The notes: generated from the letters alone by a model not told the origin. 64,000 bases of DNA from Pseudomonas sp. PSB18 (GCF_014596565.1 NZ_NOIN01000008.1:186001-250000), one strand, 5' to 3'. Shown: positions 7,160 to 15,254, numbered from the stretch's first letter. Translations and numbers: made by a program.

Positions 7160-9781
7160 ATGAAAAGCGCAGAAATCCGTGAAGCCTTCCTTCGCTTCTT
7201 CGAAGAGCAAGGCCACACCCGAGTAGCCTCCAGCTCTTTGATCCCGGGCAATGACCCGACCCTGCTGTTCACCAACGCGGGGATGAACCAGTTCAAGGAC
7301 TGCTTCCTGGGCCAGGAGAAACGTGCCTACACCCGTGCGGTGAGCAGCCAGAAATGCGTGCGGGCCGGCGGTAAGCACAACGACCTGGAAAACGTCGGTT
7401 ATACCGCTCGTCACCACACGTTCTTCGAAATGCTGGGTAACTTCAGCTTCGGCGACTATTTCAAGCGCGACGCCATCACCTTCGCCTGGACCTTCCTGAC
7501 CTCCGACAAGTGGCTGAACCTGCCCAAGGAGAAACTCTGGGTAACGGTCTACGCCACCGATGACGAGGCCTATGACATCTGGACCAAAGAGGTCGGTGTC
7601 CCGGCCGAGCGCATGGTGCGCATCGGCGACAACAAGGGCGCGCCTTACGCCTCCGACAACTTCTGGACCATGGGTGACACCGGCCCGTGCGGCCCTTGCA
7701 CCGAGATTTTCTACGATCACGGCGCCGACATCTGGGGCGGCCCACCCGGCTCGCCGGAAGAAGACGGCGACCGTTACATCGAGATCTGGAACAACGTCTT
7801 CATGCAGTTCAACCGCACCGCCGACGGCGTGTTGCATCCGCTGCCGGCACCGTCGGTCGACACCGGCATGGGCCTGGAGCGGATCAGTGCGGTGCTGCAG
7901 CACGTTCACTCCAACTACGAAATCGACCTGTTCCAGAGCCTGCTGGACGCTTCGGCCAAGGCCATCGGTTGCACCAACGACAACCAGGCTTCGCTGAAAG
8001 TGGTGGCCGACCATATCCGTTCCTGCGGCTTCCTGATTGCCGACGGCGTGCTGCCATCCAATGAAGGCCGTGGCTACGTGCTGCGCCGGATCATCCGTCG
8101 CGCCTGCCGTCACGGCAACAAGCTGGGCGCCAAGGGCAGTTTCTTCTATCAGATCGTCGCGGCCCTGGCGGCCGAGATGGGCGAGGCTTTCCCGGAACTG
8201 AAAACTCAGCAGGCGCATATCGAGCGCGTGCTCAAGGCCGAAGAAGAACAGTTCGCCAAGACCCTGGAGCAGGGCCTGAAGATCCTCGAGCAGGACCTGG
8301 CCGAGTTGAAGGGCAACGTGGTGCCGGGCGACGTGGTGTTCAAGCTGTATGACACCTACGGTTTCCCGATGGACCTGACCGGCGACATCGCCCGTGAACG
8401 CAACCTGACCCTCGACGAAGAAGGGTTCGAGCGCGAGATGGAAGCCCAGCGGGTGCGCGCGCGCTCCGCCAGCTCCTTCGGCATGGACTACAACAGCCTG
8501 GTCAAGGTTGACGTGGCCACCGAATTCACCGGTTACGCCGGCACCACCGGCTCGGCCAAGATCGTGGCTATCTATAAGGACGGCCAATCGGTCGACATCC
8601 TGAGCGAAGGCCAGGAAGGCGTGATCGTGCTCGACACGACCCCGTTCTACGCCGAGTCCGGTGGCCAGATCGGTGACTGCGGGTACCTGCAAGCCGGCAG
8701 CTCGCGCTTCGACGTGCGCGACACCACCAAGACCGGCGGTGCGTTCCTGCACCACGGCGTGCTGGCTTCGGGCAGCCTGATGGTCGCCGCCCCGGTGTCC
8801 GCTCATGTCGACGCCGAGGTGCGCCACGCCACCTCGCTGAACCACTCTGCCACGCACTTGCTGCACGCAGCGTTGCGCCAAGTGTTGGGTGAGCATATCC
8901 AGCAGAAGGGTTCGTTGGTCGATAGCCAGCGCCTGCGCTTTGACTTCAGCCACTTCGAAGCCATCAAGCCGGAGCAGCTCAAGGCCTTGGAAGACATCGT
9001 CAACGCCGAGATTCGCAAGAACTCCCCGGTAGAAACCGAAGAAACCGACATCGACACCGCCAAGAAGAAGGGCGCGATGGCGTTGTTCGGCGAGAAGTAC
9101 GGCGACAGCGTGCGCGTGCTGAGCATGGGTGATTTCTCGGTGGAGCTGTGCGGTGGCATCCACGCCAACCGGACCGGCGACATCGGCCTGCTGAAGATCA
9201 TCAGTGAAGGCGGTGTGGCCTCCGGCGTGCGGCGTATCGAAGCGGTCACCGGTGCCGCGGCACTGGCGTACCTCAACGCTGCCGAAGAACAACTCAAGGA
9301 AGCGGCGAGCCTGATCAAGGGCAGCCGTGACAACCTGATCGACAAGCTGTCGGCAGTGCTGGAACGCAACCGCCTGCTGGAGAAGCAACTCGAGCAGTTG
9401 CAGGCCAAGGCTGCCAGCGCCGCGGGCGACGATCTGTCGGCCCAGGCCGTGGATGTCAAGGGTGTGAAAGTGCTGGCCGTGCGTCTGGACGGTCAGGACG
9501 GCAAGGCCCTGTTGGGGCTGGTCGATCAGCTGAAAAACAAACTCGGCCGCGCAGTGATCCTGCTCGGCAGTGTCCATGAGGAAAAGGTCGTTCTCGTCGC
9601 AGGCGTGACCAAGGACCTGACCGGCCAACTCAAAGCCGGTGATTTGATGAAGCAGGCCGCTGCGGCAGTGGGCGGCAAGGGCGGTGGTCGTCCGGACATG
9701 GCGCAAGGCGGCGGTACCGACGTTGGCGCACTGGACGCGGCACTGGCCCAGACCGTTGCATTTGTAGAGCAGGGTATTTAA
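7160..9781 (+). CDS. alaS: Alanyl-tRNA synthetase
   Basis: Charges tRNA-Ala and edits misacylated Ser and Gly. The 873-residue protein has the full architecture: class II catalytic core from residue 1 (IREAFLRFFEEQGH, TNAGMNQFKD), the editing domain with zinc motifs HSATHLLHAALR and CGGIHANRTGDIG, and the C-terminal C-Ala/DHHA1 domain ending GKGGGRPDMAQGGG. The start at MKSAEIRE is the family start; the frame is open upstream but without similarity. It is followed by a strong hairpin and lysC, a common gammaproteobacterial order (alaS-lysC-csrA). Confidence 0.97.
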   Translation: MKSAEIREAFLRFFEEQGHTRVASSSLIPGNDPTLLFTNAGMNQFKDCFLGQEKRAYTRAVSSQKCVRAGGKHNDLENVGYTARHHTFFEMLGNFSFGDYFKRDAITFAWTFLTSDKWLNLPKEKLWVTVYATDDEAYDIWTKEVGVPAERMVRIGDNKGAPYASDNFWTMGDTGPCGPCTEIFYDHGADIWGGPPGSPEEDGDRYIEIWNNVFMQFNRTADGVLHPLPAPSVDTGMGLERISAVLQHVHSNYEIDLFQSLLDASAKAIGCTNDNQASLKVVADHIRSCGFLIADGVLPSNEGRGYVLRRIIRRACRHGNKLGAKGSFFYQIVAALAAEMGEAFPELKTQQAHIERVLKAEEEQFAKTLEQGLKILEQDLAELKGNVVPGDVVFKLYDTYGFPMDLTGDIARERNLTLDEEGFEREMEAQRVRARSASSFGMDYNSLVKVDVATEFTGYAGTTGSAKIVAIYKDGQSVDILSEGQEGVIVLDTTPFYAESGGQIGDCGYLQAGSSRFDVRDTTKTGGAFLHHGVLASGSLMVAAPVSAHVDAEVRHATSLNHSATHLLHAALRQVLGEHIQQKGSLVDSQRLRFDFSHFEAIKPEQLKALEDIVNAEIRKNSPVETEETDIDTAKKKGAMALFGEKYGDSVRVLSMGDFSVELCGGIHANRTGDIGLLKIISEGGVASGVRRIEAVTGAAALAYLNAAEEQLKEAASLIKGSRDNLIDKLSAVLERNRLLEKQLEQLQAKAASAAGDDLSAQAVDVKGVKVLAVRLDGQDGKALLGLVDQLKNKLGRAVILLGSVHEEKVVLVAGVTKDLTGQLKAGDLMKQAAAAVGGKGGGRPDMAQGGGTDVGALDAALAQTVAFVEQGI

Positions 9782-9824
9782 GGCGGTGCTTCGGGCTCGC
9801 GGTCTAGTCGCGGGCCCGACCGCC
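9782..9824 (+). other. Strong hairpin between alaS and lysC
   Basis: GGCGGT and ACCGCC enclose CGGGCTCGCG and CGCGGGCCCG, which pair with a single G-T mismatch around a 7-nt loop, with a 4-nt bulge on the 5' side. It begins one base after the alaS stop. No T-run follows, so it is not a standard terminator; it may stabilise the alaS 3' end or set a processing point. Confidence 0.7.
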
Positions 9825-9868
9825 GTAGTAACTATTGGGCGCCCTTCATGGGCAGAGGCGGCTTTGAA

Positions 9869-11110
9869 ATGGCTTTGATCGTACAGAAATTTGGAGGCAC
9901 CTCGGTCGGCACTGTCGAGAGAATCGAACAAGTCGCCGACAAGGTTAAGAAATTCCGTGATGCGGGCGATGACCTGGTGGTTGTGCTGTCGGCAATGAGC
10001 GGCGAAACCAACCGTCTGATCGATCTGGCCAAGCAAATCAGCGGCGAGCAGCAGCCGGTTCCTCGTGAACTGGATGTGATCGTGTCCACTGGCGAGCAGG
10101 TGACTATCGCCTTGCTGGCCATGGCGCTGATGAAGCGTGGCGTGCCGGCGGTGTCCTACACCGGCAACCAGGTGCGTATCCTGACGGACAGCGCGCACAA
10201 CAAGGCGCGTATTCTGCAGATCGATGATCAGAAGATTCGCGGTGACCTGAAGGCCGGCCGTGTCGTGGTGGTCGCCGGTTTCCAGGGCGTGGACGAGCAC
10301 GGCAACATCACCACCCTCGGTCGTGGCGGCTCCGACACCACCGGTGTTGCGCTGGCGGCAGCTCTCAAGGCTGACGAATGCCAGATCTACACCGATGTGG
10401 ATGGCGTCTACACCACCGATCCGCGAGTGGTTCCCGTGGCTCAGCGCCTGGACAAGATCACCTTTGAAGAGATGCTGGAAATGGCCAGTCTCGGCTCGAA
10501 GGTGCTGCAGATCCGGGCGGTCGAATTCGCTGGCAAGTACAATGTTCCGCTGCGCGTCCTGCACAGCTTCAAAGAGGGTCCGGGCACCCTCATTACTATT
10601 GATGAAGAGGAATCCATGGAACAGCCGATCATTTCCGGCATCGCCTTCAACCGCGATGAAGCCAAGCTGACCATCCGTGGCGTGCCAGACACCCCCGGCG
10701 TGGCCTTCAAGATTCTCGGCCCGATCAGTGCCGCGAACATCGAAGTCGACATGATCGTGCAGAACGTCGCGCACGATAACACCACCGACTTCACCTTCAC
10801 CGTGCACCGCAACGACTATCAGGCCGCCGAATCCGTACTGAAGAAGACCGCAGCCGAGATCGGTGCCCGGGAAGTGGTGGGGGACACGAAGATCGCCAAG
10901 GTTTCGATCGTCGGCGTCGGCATGCGCTCCCACGCAGGCGTGGCCAGCCGCATGTTCGAATCCCTGGCCAAGGAAAGCATCAACATCCAGATGATCTCGA
11001 CTTCGGAAATCAAGGTTTCCGTGGTGATCGAAGAGAAATACCTGGAGCTGGCCGTGCGCGCCCTGCACACGGCTTTCGAACTCGACGCAGCCGCCCGACA
11101 GGGCGAGTAA
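9869..11110 (+). CDS. lysC: Aspartate kinase
   Basis: Phosphorylates aspartate at the start of the Lys/Thr/Met/diaminopimelate pathway. The 413-residue protein starts MALIVQKFGGTSVG (kinase signature), continues with VDEHGNITTLGRGGSD, and ends in two ACT domains from about residue 265 that bind feedback inhibitors. I chose 9869 rather than the upstream in-frame ATG at 9848 because it is the family start. An internal in-frame ATG at 10616, preceded by GAAGAGG, could start a separate ACT-only beta subunit as in other bacterial aspartokinases. Confidence 0.96.
   Translation: MALIVQKFGGTSVGTVERIEQVADKVKKFRDAGDDLVVVLSAMSGETNRLIDLAKQISGEQQPVPRELDVIVSTGEQVTIALLAMALMKRGVPAVSYTGNQVRILTDSAHNKARILQIDDQKIRGDLKAGRVVVVAGFQGVDEHGNITTLGRGGSDTTGVALAAALKADECQIYTDVDGVYTTDPRVVPVAQRLDKITFEEMLEMASLGSKVLQIRAVEFAGKYNVPLRVLHSFKEGPGTLITIDEEESMEQPIISGIAFNRDEAKLTIRGVPDTPGVAFKILGPISAANIEVDMIVQNVAHDNTTDFTFTVHRNDYQAAESVLKKTAAEIGAREVVGDTKIAKVSIVGVGMRSHAGVASRMFESLAKESINIQMISTSEIKVSVVIEEKYLELAVRALHTAFELDAAARQGE
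10616..11110 (+). CDS. Possible internal translation product of lysC (beta subunit)
   Basis: An in-frame ATG with a GAAGAGG Shine-Dalgarno-like sequence six bases upstream would give a 164-residue protein made only of the two ACT regulatory domains (MEQPIISGIAF onward). Such alpha2-beta2 aspartokinases with an internal start are established in Bacillus and Corynebacterium; here it is an inference from position and the RBS. Confidence 0.5.
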   Translation: MEQPIISGIAFNRDEAKLTIRGVPDTPGVAFKILGPISAANIEVDMIVQNVAHDNTTDFTFTVHRNDYQAAESVLKKTAAEIGAREVVGDTKIAKVSIVGVGMRSHAGVASRMFESLAKESINIQMISTSEIKVSVVIEEKYLELAVRALHTAFELDAAARQGE

Positions 11111-11121
11111 GGCGTTGTCCC

Positions 11122-11155
11122 GAGGGCGCGGTTTTACCGCGCCCTTTGTTTTTTT
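11122..11155 (+). terminator. Rho-independent terminator of lysC
   Basis: GGGCGCGG and CCGCGCCC pair around a TTTTA loop, followed by TTTGTTTTTTT. Confidence 0.93.
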
Positions 11156-11212
11156 GAATGGCGCGTCTCAAAACTGTTCTTTTGCTCGCGCTGGTCAATA
11201 CTGAGGCCTGTA

Positions 11213-11236
11213 GGCTGCGACCGTTGCGGTCGCAGG
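11213..11236 (+). other. Hairpin in the rsmA upstream region
   Basis: TGCGACC and GGTCGCA pair around GTTGC about 60 nt before the rsmA start. It could be part of the 5' leader; role unknown. Confidence 0.4.
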
Positions 11237-11296
11237 TCCGACGCCCTTGTTTTGCAGACTTGTAGTCCCTGAACTGAATTGCGTGAGGAGAAAGGT

Positions 11297-11485
11297 ATGC
11301 TGATTCTGACTCGTCGGTGCGCAGAGAGCCTGATTATTGGCGATGGCGAAATCACCGTGACCGTGCTCGGCGTCAAAGGAAACCAAGTGCGGATTGGCGT
11401 CAACGCCCCGAAAGAGGTCGCGGTGCACCGGGAGGAAATTTACCTGCGCATCAAGAAAGAGAAGGACGACGAACCAAGCCATTAA
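11297..11485 (+). CDS. rsmA: RsmA/CsrA translational regulator
   Basis: 62-residue dimeric RNA-binding protein that blocks translation at GGA-containing ribosome binding sites; its activity is titrated by small RNAs under GacS/GacA. MLILTRRCAESLIIGD and the C-terminal VAVHREEIYLRI are canonical, including the conserved Leu4 and Arg44 regions used for RNA contact. I start at MLILTRR because this is the invariant family start; the frame continues six codons upstream. The RBS GAGGAGAAAGG contains a GGA, compatible with autoregulation. It sits between lysC and a tRNA cluster, the usual Pseudomonas location. Confidence 0.97.
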   Translation: MLILTRRCAESLIIGDGEITVTVLGVKGNQVRIGVNAPKEVAVHREEIYLRIKKEKDDEPSH

Positions 11486-11504
11486 TTTTTATCGATTTTT
11501 ATGT

Positions 11505-11533
11505 TTGCAAACGGGGATGAAGGTGGTTAATAT
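11505..11533 (+). promoter_or_regulatory. Promoter of tRNA-Ser(GCT)
   Basis: TTGCAA and TAATAT are separated by 17 bp and end 14 bp before the tRNA, a good sigma-70 match. Confidence 0.8.
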
Positions 11534-11547
11534 ACGCCCCGTGTTGC

Positions 11548-11638
11548 GGAGAGCTGGCCGAGTGGCCGAAGGCGCTCCCCTGCTAAGGGAGTACACCTCA
11601 AAAGGGTGTCGGGGGTTCGAATCCCCCGTTCTCCGCCA
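11548..11638 (+). tRNA. tRNA-Ser(GCT)
   Basis: 91 nt including encoded CCA. The acceptor GGAGAGC pairs with GTTCTCC, the anticodon loop CTGCTAA gives anticodon GCT (Ser, AGC/AGU codons), and a long variable arm typical of serine tRNAs is present before GGGTTCGAATCCC. Confidence 0.97.
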
Positions 11639-11705
11639 TTATTCATGTAGTGCGTTGTAATCTGGCTTGTTCGGTAAGTTGTTGAAATTACTAGAAAAAA
11701 AGCGC

Positions 11706-11733
11706 TTTACAAAAAGATTCGACGACCTATAAT
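11706..11733 (+). promoter_or_regulatory. Promoter of the tRNA-Arg pair
   Basis: TTTACA and a perfect TATAAT separated by 16 bp, 14 bp before the first tRNA-Arg. Confidence 0.85.
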
Positions 11734-11747
11734 GCGCGGCAACACAT

Positions 11748-11824
11748 GCACTCGTAGCTCAGCTGGATAGAGTACTCGGCTACGAACCGAGCGGTCACAG
11801 GTTCGAATCCTGTCGAGTGCACCA
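11748..11824 (+). tRNA. tRNA-Arg(ACG), copy 1
   Basis: 77 nt with encoded CCA. Anticodon loop CTACGAA gives ACG, which is read as ICG after deamination. Acceptor GCACTCG pairs with CGAGTGC. Confidence 0.97.
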
Positions 11825-11896
11825 TTTAAGAGTCGTTTGCAGCAATGCAAATAACTTGGCTTCAACCAGTTGTGATCTGGTATAAAACCACAACCT

Positions 11897-11973
11897 GCAC
11901 TCGTAGCTCAGCTGGATAGAGTACTCGGCTACGAACCGAGCGGTCACAGGTTCGAATCCTGTCGAGTGCACCA
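11897..11973 (+). tRNA. tRNA-Arg(ACG), copy 2
   Basis: Identical in all 77 bases to copy 1 and 72 bp downstream, apparently in the same transcript. Confidence 0.97.
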
Positions 11974-11982
11974 TATATCAAG

Positions 11983-12010
11983 AAGCCCGCGTTTAACGCG
12001 GGCTTTTTGT
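11983..12010 (+). terminator. Terminator of the tRNA-Arg transcript
   Basis: AGCCCGCGT and ACGCGGGCT pair around TTA and are followed by TTTTTG, 10 bp after the second tRNA-Arg. Confidence 0.93.
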
Positions 12011-12013
12011 TGC

Positions 12014-12511
12014 CTACGATTTGCCTTTCACACAGCCTTCCTCATCGAACACGACCTCTGCGCTGCGACCGTTTTTCGCTTTGTAGGTGTAGCGGGTGCT
12101 CGAATTCCTGATCCTGATTGAATCGGGTTTGCCGAGGGCGCTTTCCACGTCCTGCTGGTTCATGCCGGTAACGATTCGCCGGTCCATGATTGCTTCGCGA
12201 CGCTGGCCGGGGCTCAGCAGATTCCCGCAGCGATCTTCGAGCTGGCCTACAACAGTCGGTTCCCTGCGTCTGGTTTTGTTGCTGGATGTTTGCTCTGCTT
12301 CGGGCAGCATCGATTCGCGGGTTGGCTCGGTTGTGCCCGGGCTGTACGGATGGATTCGCTGCAAGGACAGCGCCTCTTCCGGTCCGCAGCTCAGGGTGGT
12401 GAAGGTGACATGCCCTGCGCTGTCTTCGCAGCGATGAACGGTGTGTTCGGCGGCCCATGAAGACAGGCAGCACAGGCTGATGAGGAGAGGCAGATAACGA
12501 TGGTCCGGCAT
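12014..12511 (-). CDS. Exported protein of unknown function, DUF4124-like N-terminus
   Basis: A 165-residue protein with a signal peptide (MPDHRYLPLLISLCCLSSWA) and an N-terminal segment HRCEDSAGHVTFTTLSC of the kind seen in DUF4124 proteins. The C-terminal part has GMNQQDVESALGKPD followed by YTYK and VVFDEEGCV, resembling the SmpA/OmlA-type fold of small outer-membrane lipoproteins, though no lipobox Cys is placed convincingly. I start at residue M of MPDHRY because the frame upstream lacks a signal and the signal peptide begins there. It converges on the tRNA terminator. Function unknown; envelope location inferred. Confidence 0.8.
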   Translation of the reverse strand: MPDHRYLPLLISLCCLSSWAAEHTVHRCEDSAGHVTFTTLSCGPEEALSLQRIHPYSPGTTEPTRESMLPEAEQTSSNKTRRREPTVVGQLEDRCGNLLSPGQRREAIMDRRIVTGMNQQDVESALGKPDSIRIRNSSTRYTYKAKNGRSAEVVFDEEGCVKGKS

Positions 12512-12688
12512 TTGGGCGTCTTCCTTGACGATGGAAAGGGAAGGGTAGCCGCTCCATTTTTGCCGGGTGGTATGTTTTCTTTTCAGGATAAATCGTCGTA
12601 AATCCACAGGTTCAGCCTGCGTTCAGGTTTGTCTCGCAAGCGCTTGTTCTTGCCATGATTTTTTAACGTTTTAAAACGCCAAGCGGTG

Positions 12689-12719
12689 TATGATTGCGCC
12701 CGTCAGCCCCGCCGGGGCT
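12689..12719 (+). promoter_or_regulatory. Possible mgtE promoter -10 and early leader hairpin
   Basis: TATGAT at 12689-12694 looks like a -10 box, without a good -35. It is followed at 12705-12719 by AGCCCC-GCC-GGGGCT and a short T-run, which could act as an attenuator or the base of a structured leader. Confidence 0.45.
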
Positions 12720-12732
12720 TTGGAATATTTCC

Positions 12733-12792
12733 ATGGACTTACCCAGTAGTTACTCAAAACCTCGTTTCACCAATCATGAACTGACTGATTGA
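12733..12792 (+). CDS. Putative 19-codon leader peptide upstream of mgtE
   Basis: A short ORF encoding MDLPSSYSKPRFTNHELTD lies 40 bp before mgtE, right after a hairpin. It has a weak GGAAT upstream as a possible RBS. In enterobacteria, proline-bearing leader peptides such as MgtL control magnesium transporter genes, so the position is suggestive; this one has two prolines. Translation is not shown by the sequence alone. Confidence 0.4.
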   Translation: MDLPSSYSKPRFTNHELTD

Positions 12793-12832
12793 TCCTTCCG
12801 GCGTGCCCCACTGCTGGGAGTGGAGTTCGCCT

Positions 12833-14275
12833 ATGACCGAAGTTGAAGTAAAGAAAACGCAGGAAAGCCTTCAGGACCGTCTCGCGCAAGTCGTTGAGCT
12901 GCTGCATCGCCAGCGGGTCGTGGAGGACCTGACGCATCGCCAGGAAGGCCCGCATCATGATCGGGTCGAGAACCTGGTCCATCGGCAGAACCTCGTCGAG
13001 TTGCAGCGCAAGCTCGATGATCTGCACTCCGCCGACGTCGCCTACATCCTTGAAGCCTTGCCACTGGAAGAGCGCCTGACGGTCTGGCAACTGGTCAAGG
13101 CTGATCGCGACGGCGACATCCTGCTCGAAGTGTCCGACTCGGTTCGTGAAACCCTGATCGCCGACATGGACGATCACGAGTTGCTGGCAGCGGCCAAGGA
13201 AATGGACGCCGACGAACTCGCCGACCTTGCGCCCGAACTGCCCCGGGACGTTGTCCACGAACTGATGGAAACCCTCGACGGCCAGCAGCGTGAGCGCGTG
13301 CGCTCGGCGTTGTCCTATGACGAGGAGCAGGTCGGTGCGTTGATGGACTTCGAGATGGTGACGATCCGTGAGGATGTCAGCCTTGAAGTGGTGTTGCGCT
13401 ACCTGCGTCGCCTCAAGGAACTGCCGGGGCATACCGACAAGCTCTTTGTGGTCGATTACGACGGCGTGCTCAAGGGTGTGCTGCCGATCAAGCGATTGCT
13501 GGTCAACGATCCGGAGAAGCAGGTCGCCGAGGTCATGGCCAGCGATCCGGTGAGTTTTCACCCGGACGAAGACGCCTATGATGCGGCCCAGGCGTTCGAG
13601 CGTTATGACTTGATTTCTGCCCCGGTGGTCGACAAGAACGGCAAGCTGATCGGCCGTCTGACCATCGATGAAATGGTCGACTTGATTCGTGAGGAAAGCG
13701 AGAGCGAAGTCCTCAACATGGCCGGTTTGCGTGAAGAGGAAGATATCTTCGCCTCGGTCTGGAAATCCCTGCGCAACCGTTGGGCCTGGCTGGCGATCAA
13801 TCTGATCACGGCGTTTGTCGCCTCCCGGGTTATCGGTTTGTTCGAGGGCTCCATTGAGCGGTTGGTGGCGCTTGCGGCGCTGATGCCTATCGTTGCCGGT
13901 ATTGGCGGCAACTCTGGCAACCAGACCATTACCATGATTGTTCGCGCCATGGCGCTGGACCAGGTCAGTACCGGCAATACTTCCCGATTGATGCGCAAGG
14001 AGTTGGCGGTGGCCCTGATCAACGGCGTGCTGTGGGGTGGTGTGATCGGTGTGGTGGCATATCTGCTCTATGGCAGTTGGTCCCTGGGCGTAGTCATGAC
14101 TGCCGCGATGACACTCAACTTGCTATTGGCGGCCTTGATGGGCGTATTGATCCCCATGACTCTCGCCCGGTTGGGGCGTGACCCGGCCATGGGCGCGAGT
14201 GTGATGATTACCGCCATGACCGACAGTGGTGGGTTCTTTATTTTCCTGGGGCTGGCGACCATCTTCCTGCTCTGA
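12833..14275 (+). CDS. mgtE: Magnesium transporter MgtE
   Basis: Inner-membrane Mg2+ channel of 480 residues. The N-terminal helical domain (about residues 1-130, with repeated leucine-rich helices LHSADVAYILEALPLEER), a CBS pair (about 135-260, SDPVSFHPDEDAYDAAQAF) that senses cytosolic Mg2+, and five C-terminal membrane helices with PIVAGIGGNSGNQT (selectivity segment) are all present. I start at MTEVEVKK, the usual Pseudomonas start. The upstream 225 bp carries a putative promoter, hairpin and leader ORF. Confidence 0.95.
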   Translation: MTEVEVKKTQESLQDRLAQVVELLHRQRVVEDLTHRQEGPHHDRVENLVHRQNLVELQRKLDDLHSADVAYILEALPLEERLTVWQLVKADRDGDILLEVSDSVRETLIADMDDHELLAAAKEMDADELADLAPELPRDVVHELMETLDGQQRERVRSALSYDEEQVGALMDFEMVTIREDVSLEVVLRYLRRLKELPGHTDKLFVVDYDGVLKGVLPIKRLLVNDPEKQVAEVMASDPVSFHPDEDAYDAAQAFERYDLISAPVVDKNGKLIGRLTIDEMVDLIREESESEVLNMAGLREEEDIFASVWKSLRNRWAWLAINLITAFVASRVIGLFEGSIERLVALAALMPIVAGIGGNSGNQTITMIVRAMALDQVSTGNTSRLMRKELAVALINGVLWGGVIGVVAYLLYGSWSLGVVMTAAMTLNLLLAALMGVLIPMTLARLGRDPAMGASVMITAMTDSGGFFIFLGLATIFLL

Positions 14276-14349
14276 GGCCTGGCTGATTCATTATGGCGAG
14301 CGGGGCTAAGCTCCCTCACCATAGAAGTCTTCAGTCCTTGAATTAATCC

Positions 14350-14382
14350 CAAGCAAAAAAAAGCCAGCGCAAGGCTGGCTTG
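14350..14382 (-). terminator. Terminator of amrZ
   Basis: On the minus strand AGCCAGC and a matching GCTGGCT pair, followed by TTTTTTTTGC. It lies 15 bp beyond the amrZ stop and could also serve mgtE from the other side, though without a T-run there. Confidence 0.85.
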
Positions 14383-14397
14383 GGTATTGCGGTGCGA

Positions 14398-14724
14398 TCA
14401 GGACGCGTCTGCGGCCATCTCTACATCGTGGGCAATCAGCGAAACGAGGGCGTTCTGCTGGCGGTGGGAGAGTTGTCGGAAGCGTTGAAGCAGTTCGCGC
14501 TCATGCAGTGACAGCTCCGGGCTGTCCAGGCGCATACTCAGTTCTTCACCCAACGCGCCTTCCTGGATAAGGCTTTGCTCTAAGCGCGCGATGATTTCAG
14601 AGTTCATGCTGCGGTGATGATTGCGAGCCACCTCGGCAATGCGTTCCCGCATTCCGTCTGGCAGACGTACGACGAACTTGTCAGCCGTACGGCTGGAATA
14701 AATTGCCTTTGTCATTGGGCGCAT
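14398..14724 (-). CDS. amrZ: AmrZ ribbon-helix-helix transcription regulator
   Basis: 108-residue Arc/MetJ-type regulator that controls alginate, motility and c-di-GMP genes in pseudomonads. The beta-strand/helix core TADKFVVRLPDGMRERIAEV and the helix ARNHHRSMNSEIIARLEQSL are near identical to P. aeruginosa AmrZ, as is the C-terminal tetramerisation region SPELSLHERELLQRFRQLSH. In P. fluorescens F113 the protein represses motility (established), which fits the flagellar genes 8 kb away. A second ATG three codons in is a possible alternative start. A terminator follows, and the upstream region is 530 bp long without genes. Confidence 0.96.
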   Translation of the reverse strand: MRPMTKAIYSSRTADKFVVRLPDGMRERIAEVARNHHRSMNSEIIARLEQSLIQEGALGEELSMRLDSPELSLHERELLQRFRQLSHRQQNALVSLIAHDVEMAADAS

Positions 14725-14783
14725 ATTTATTTAACCGGTTAGTTCAGGGGAGCGGTTCTCGGGAATGGCCGCAGGATGTCGCA

Positions 14784-14810
14784 TAGGACAAGCACCGTGG
14801 CCAAATGTTC
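14784..14810 (-). promoter_or_regulatory. Possible AlgU-type promoter of amrZ
   Basis: GAACAT, 16 bp and TCCTA on the minus strand resemble the AlgU (sigma-22) consensus GAACTT-N16-TCTGA. amrZ is AlgU-dependent in P. aeruginosa, which supports the reading, but two mismatches remain. Confidence 0.4.
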
Positions 14811-15254
14811 AACCTGAATTGTTAAGAGGCCCGCATCATGCCTCAAAATTGCCAGATCATTGGCGCCAATTCTGTGACAAATATTGATCCGCGTAAAGGC
14901 GTTCTGCCATTACCCTTCATCAAAAATGCGGACTGGTTTGAAAAATCAACAGGTCCGCATGTTGTGACCATCGCATCGTGTCTATGTGCCATACCGTCCG
15001 GCGGATAACCGGAGCGGCAGCAAAGGCCGATGCTGTCCTTGTATTGTATAGGATAGTGGCAATTTGCCGATTTACTAGCAGGAACAAACCGGGGTTGATG
15101 AGCGGCGTCCCGTTTATCCGTGACATCGCGCTGAGGGACGGTGAACTGCAGCATTTGCCTACACTTAAAAAGCCTACGGACGACATGACAAACGCCAGGC
15201 TGGCCGTTAACATGCACGCCGTCCATCGCACCGCGTTTCTCGTGGTCGACCTGT
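14811..15254. other. Long gene-free region upstream of amrZ
   Basis: About 440 bp between the putative amrZ promoter and tRNA-Arg(CCT). Open frames here have no recognisable similarity and no convincing RBS. It is more AT-rich than its surroundings and holds a TTGGCGCCAA palindrome at 14860-14869. It is most likely a regulatory region of amrZ plus the tRNA promoter. Confidence 0.5.

Noticed and set aside
7157..11068. 1303-codon open frame antisense to alaS and lysC
   Set aside because: High GC and codon bias create long open antisense frames. The plus-strand frames encode clear AlaS and LysC with full motifs.
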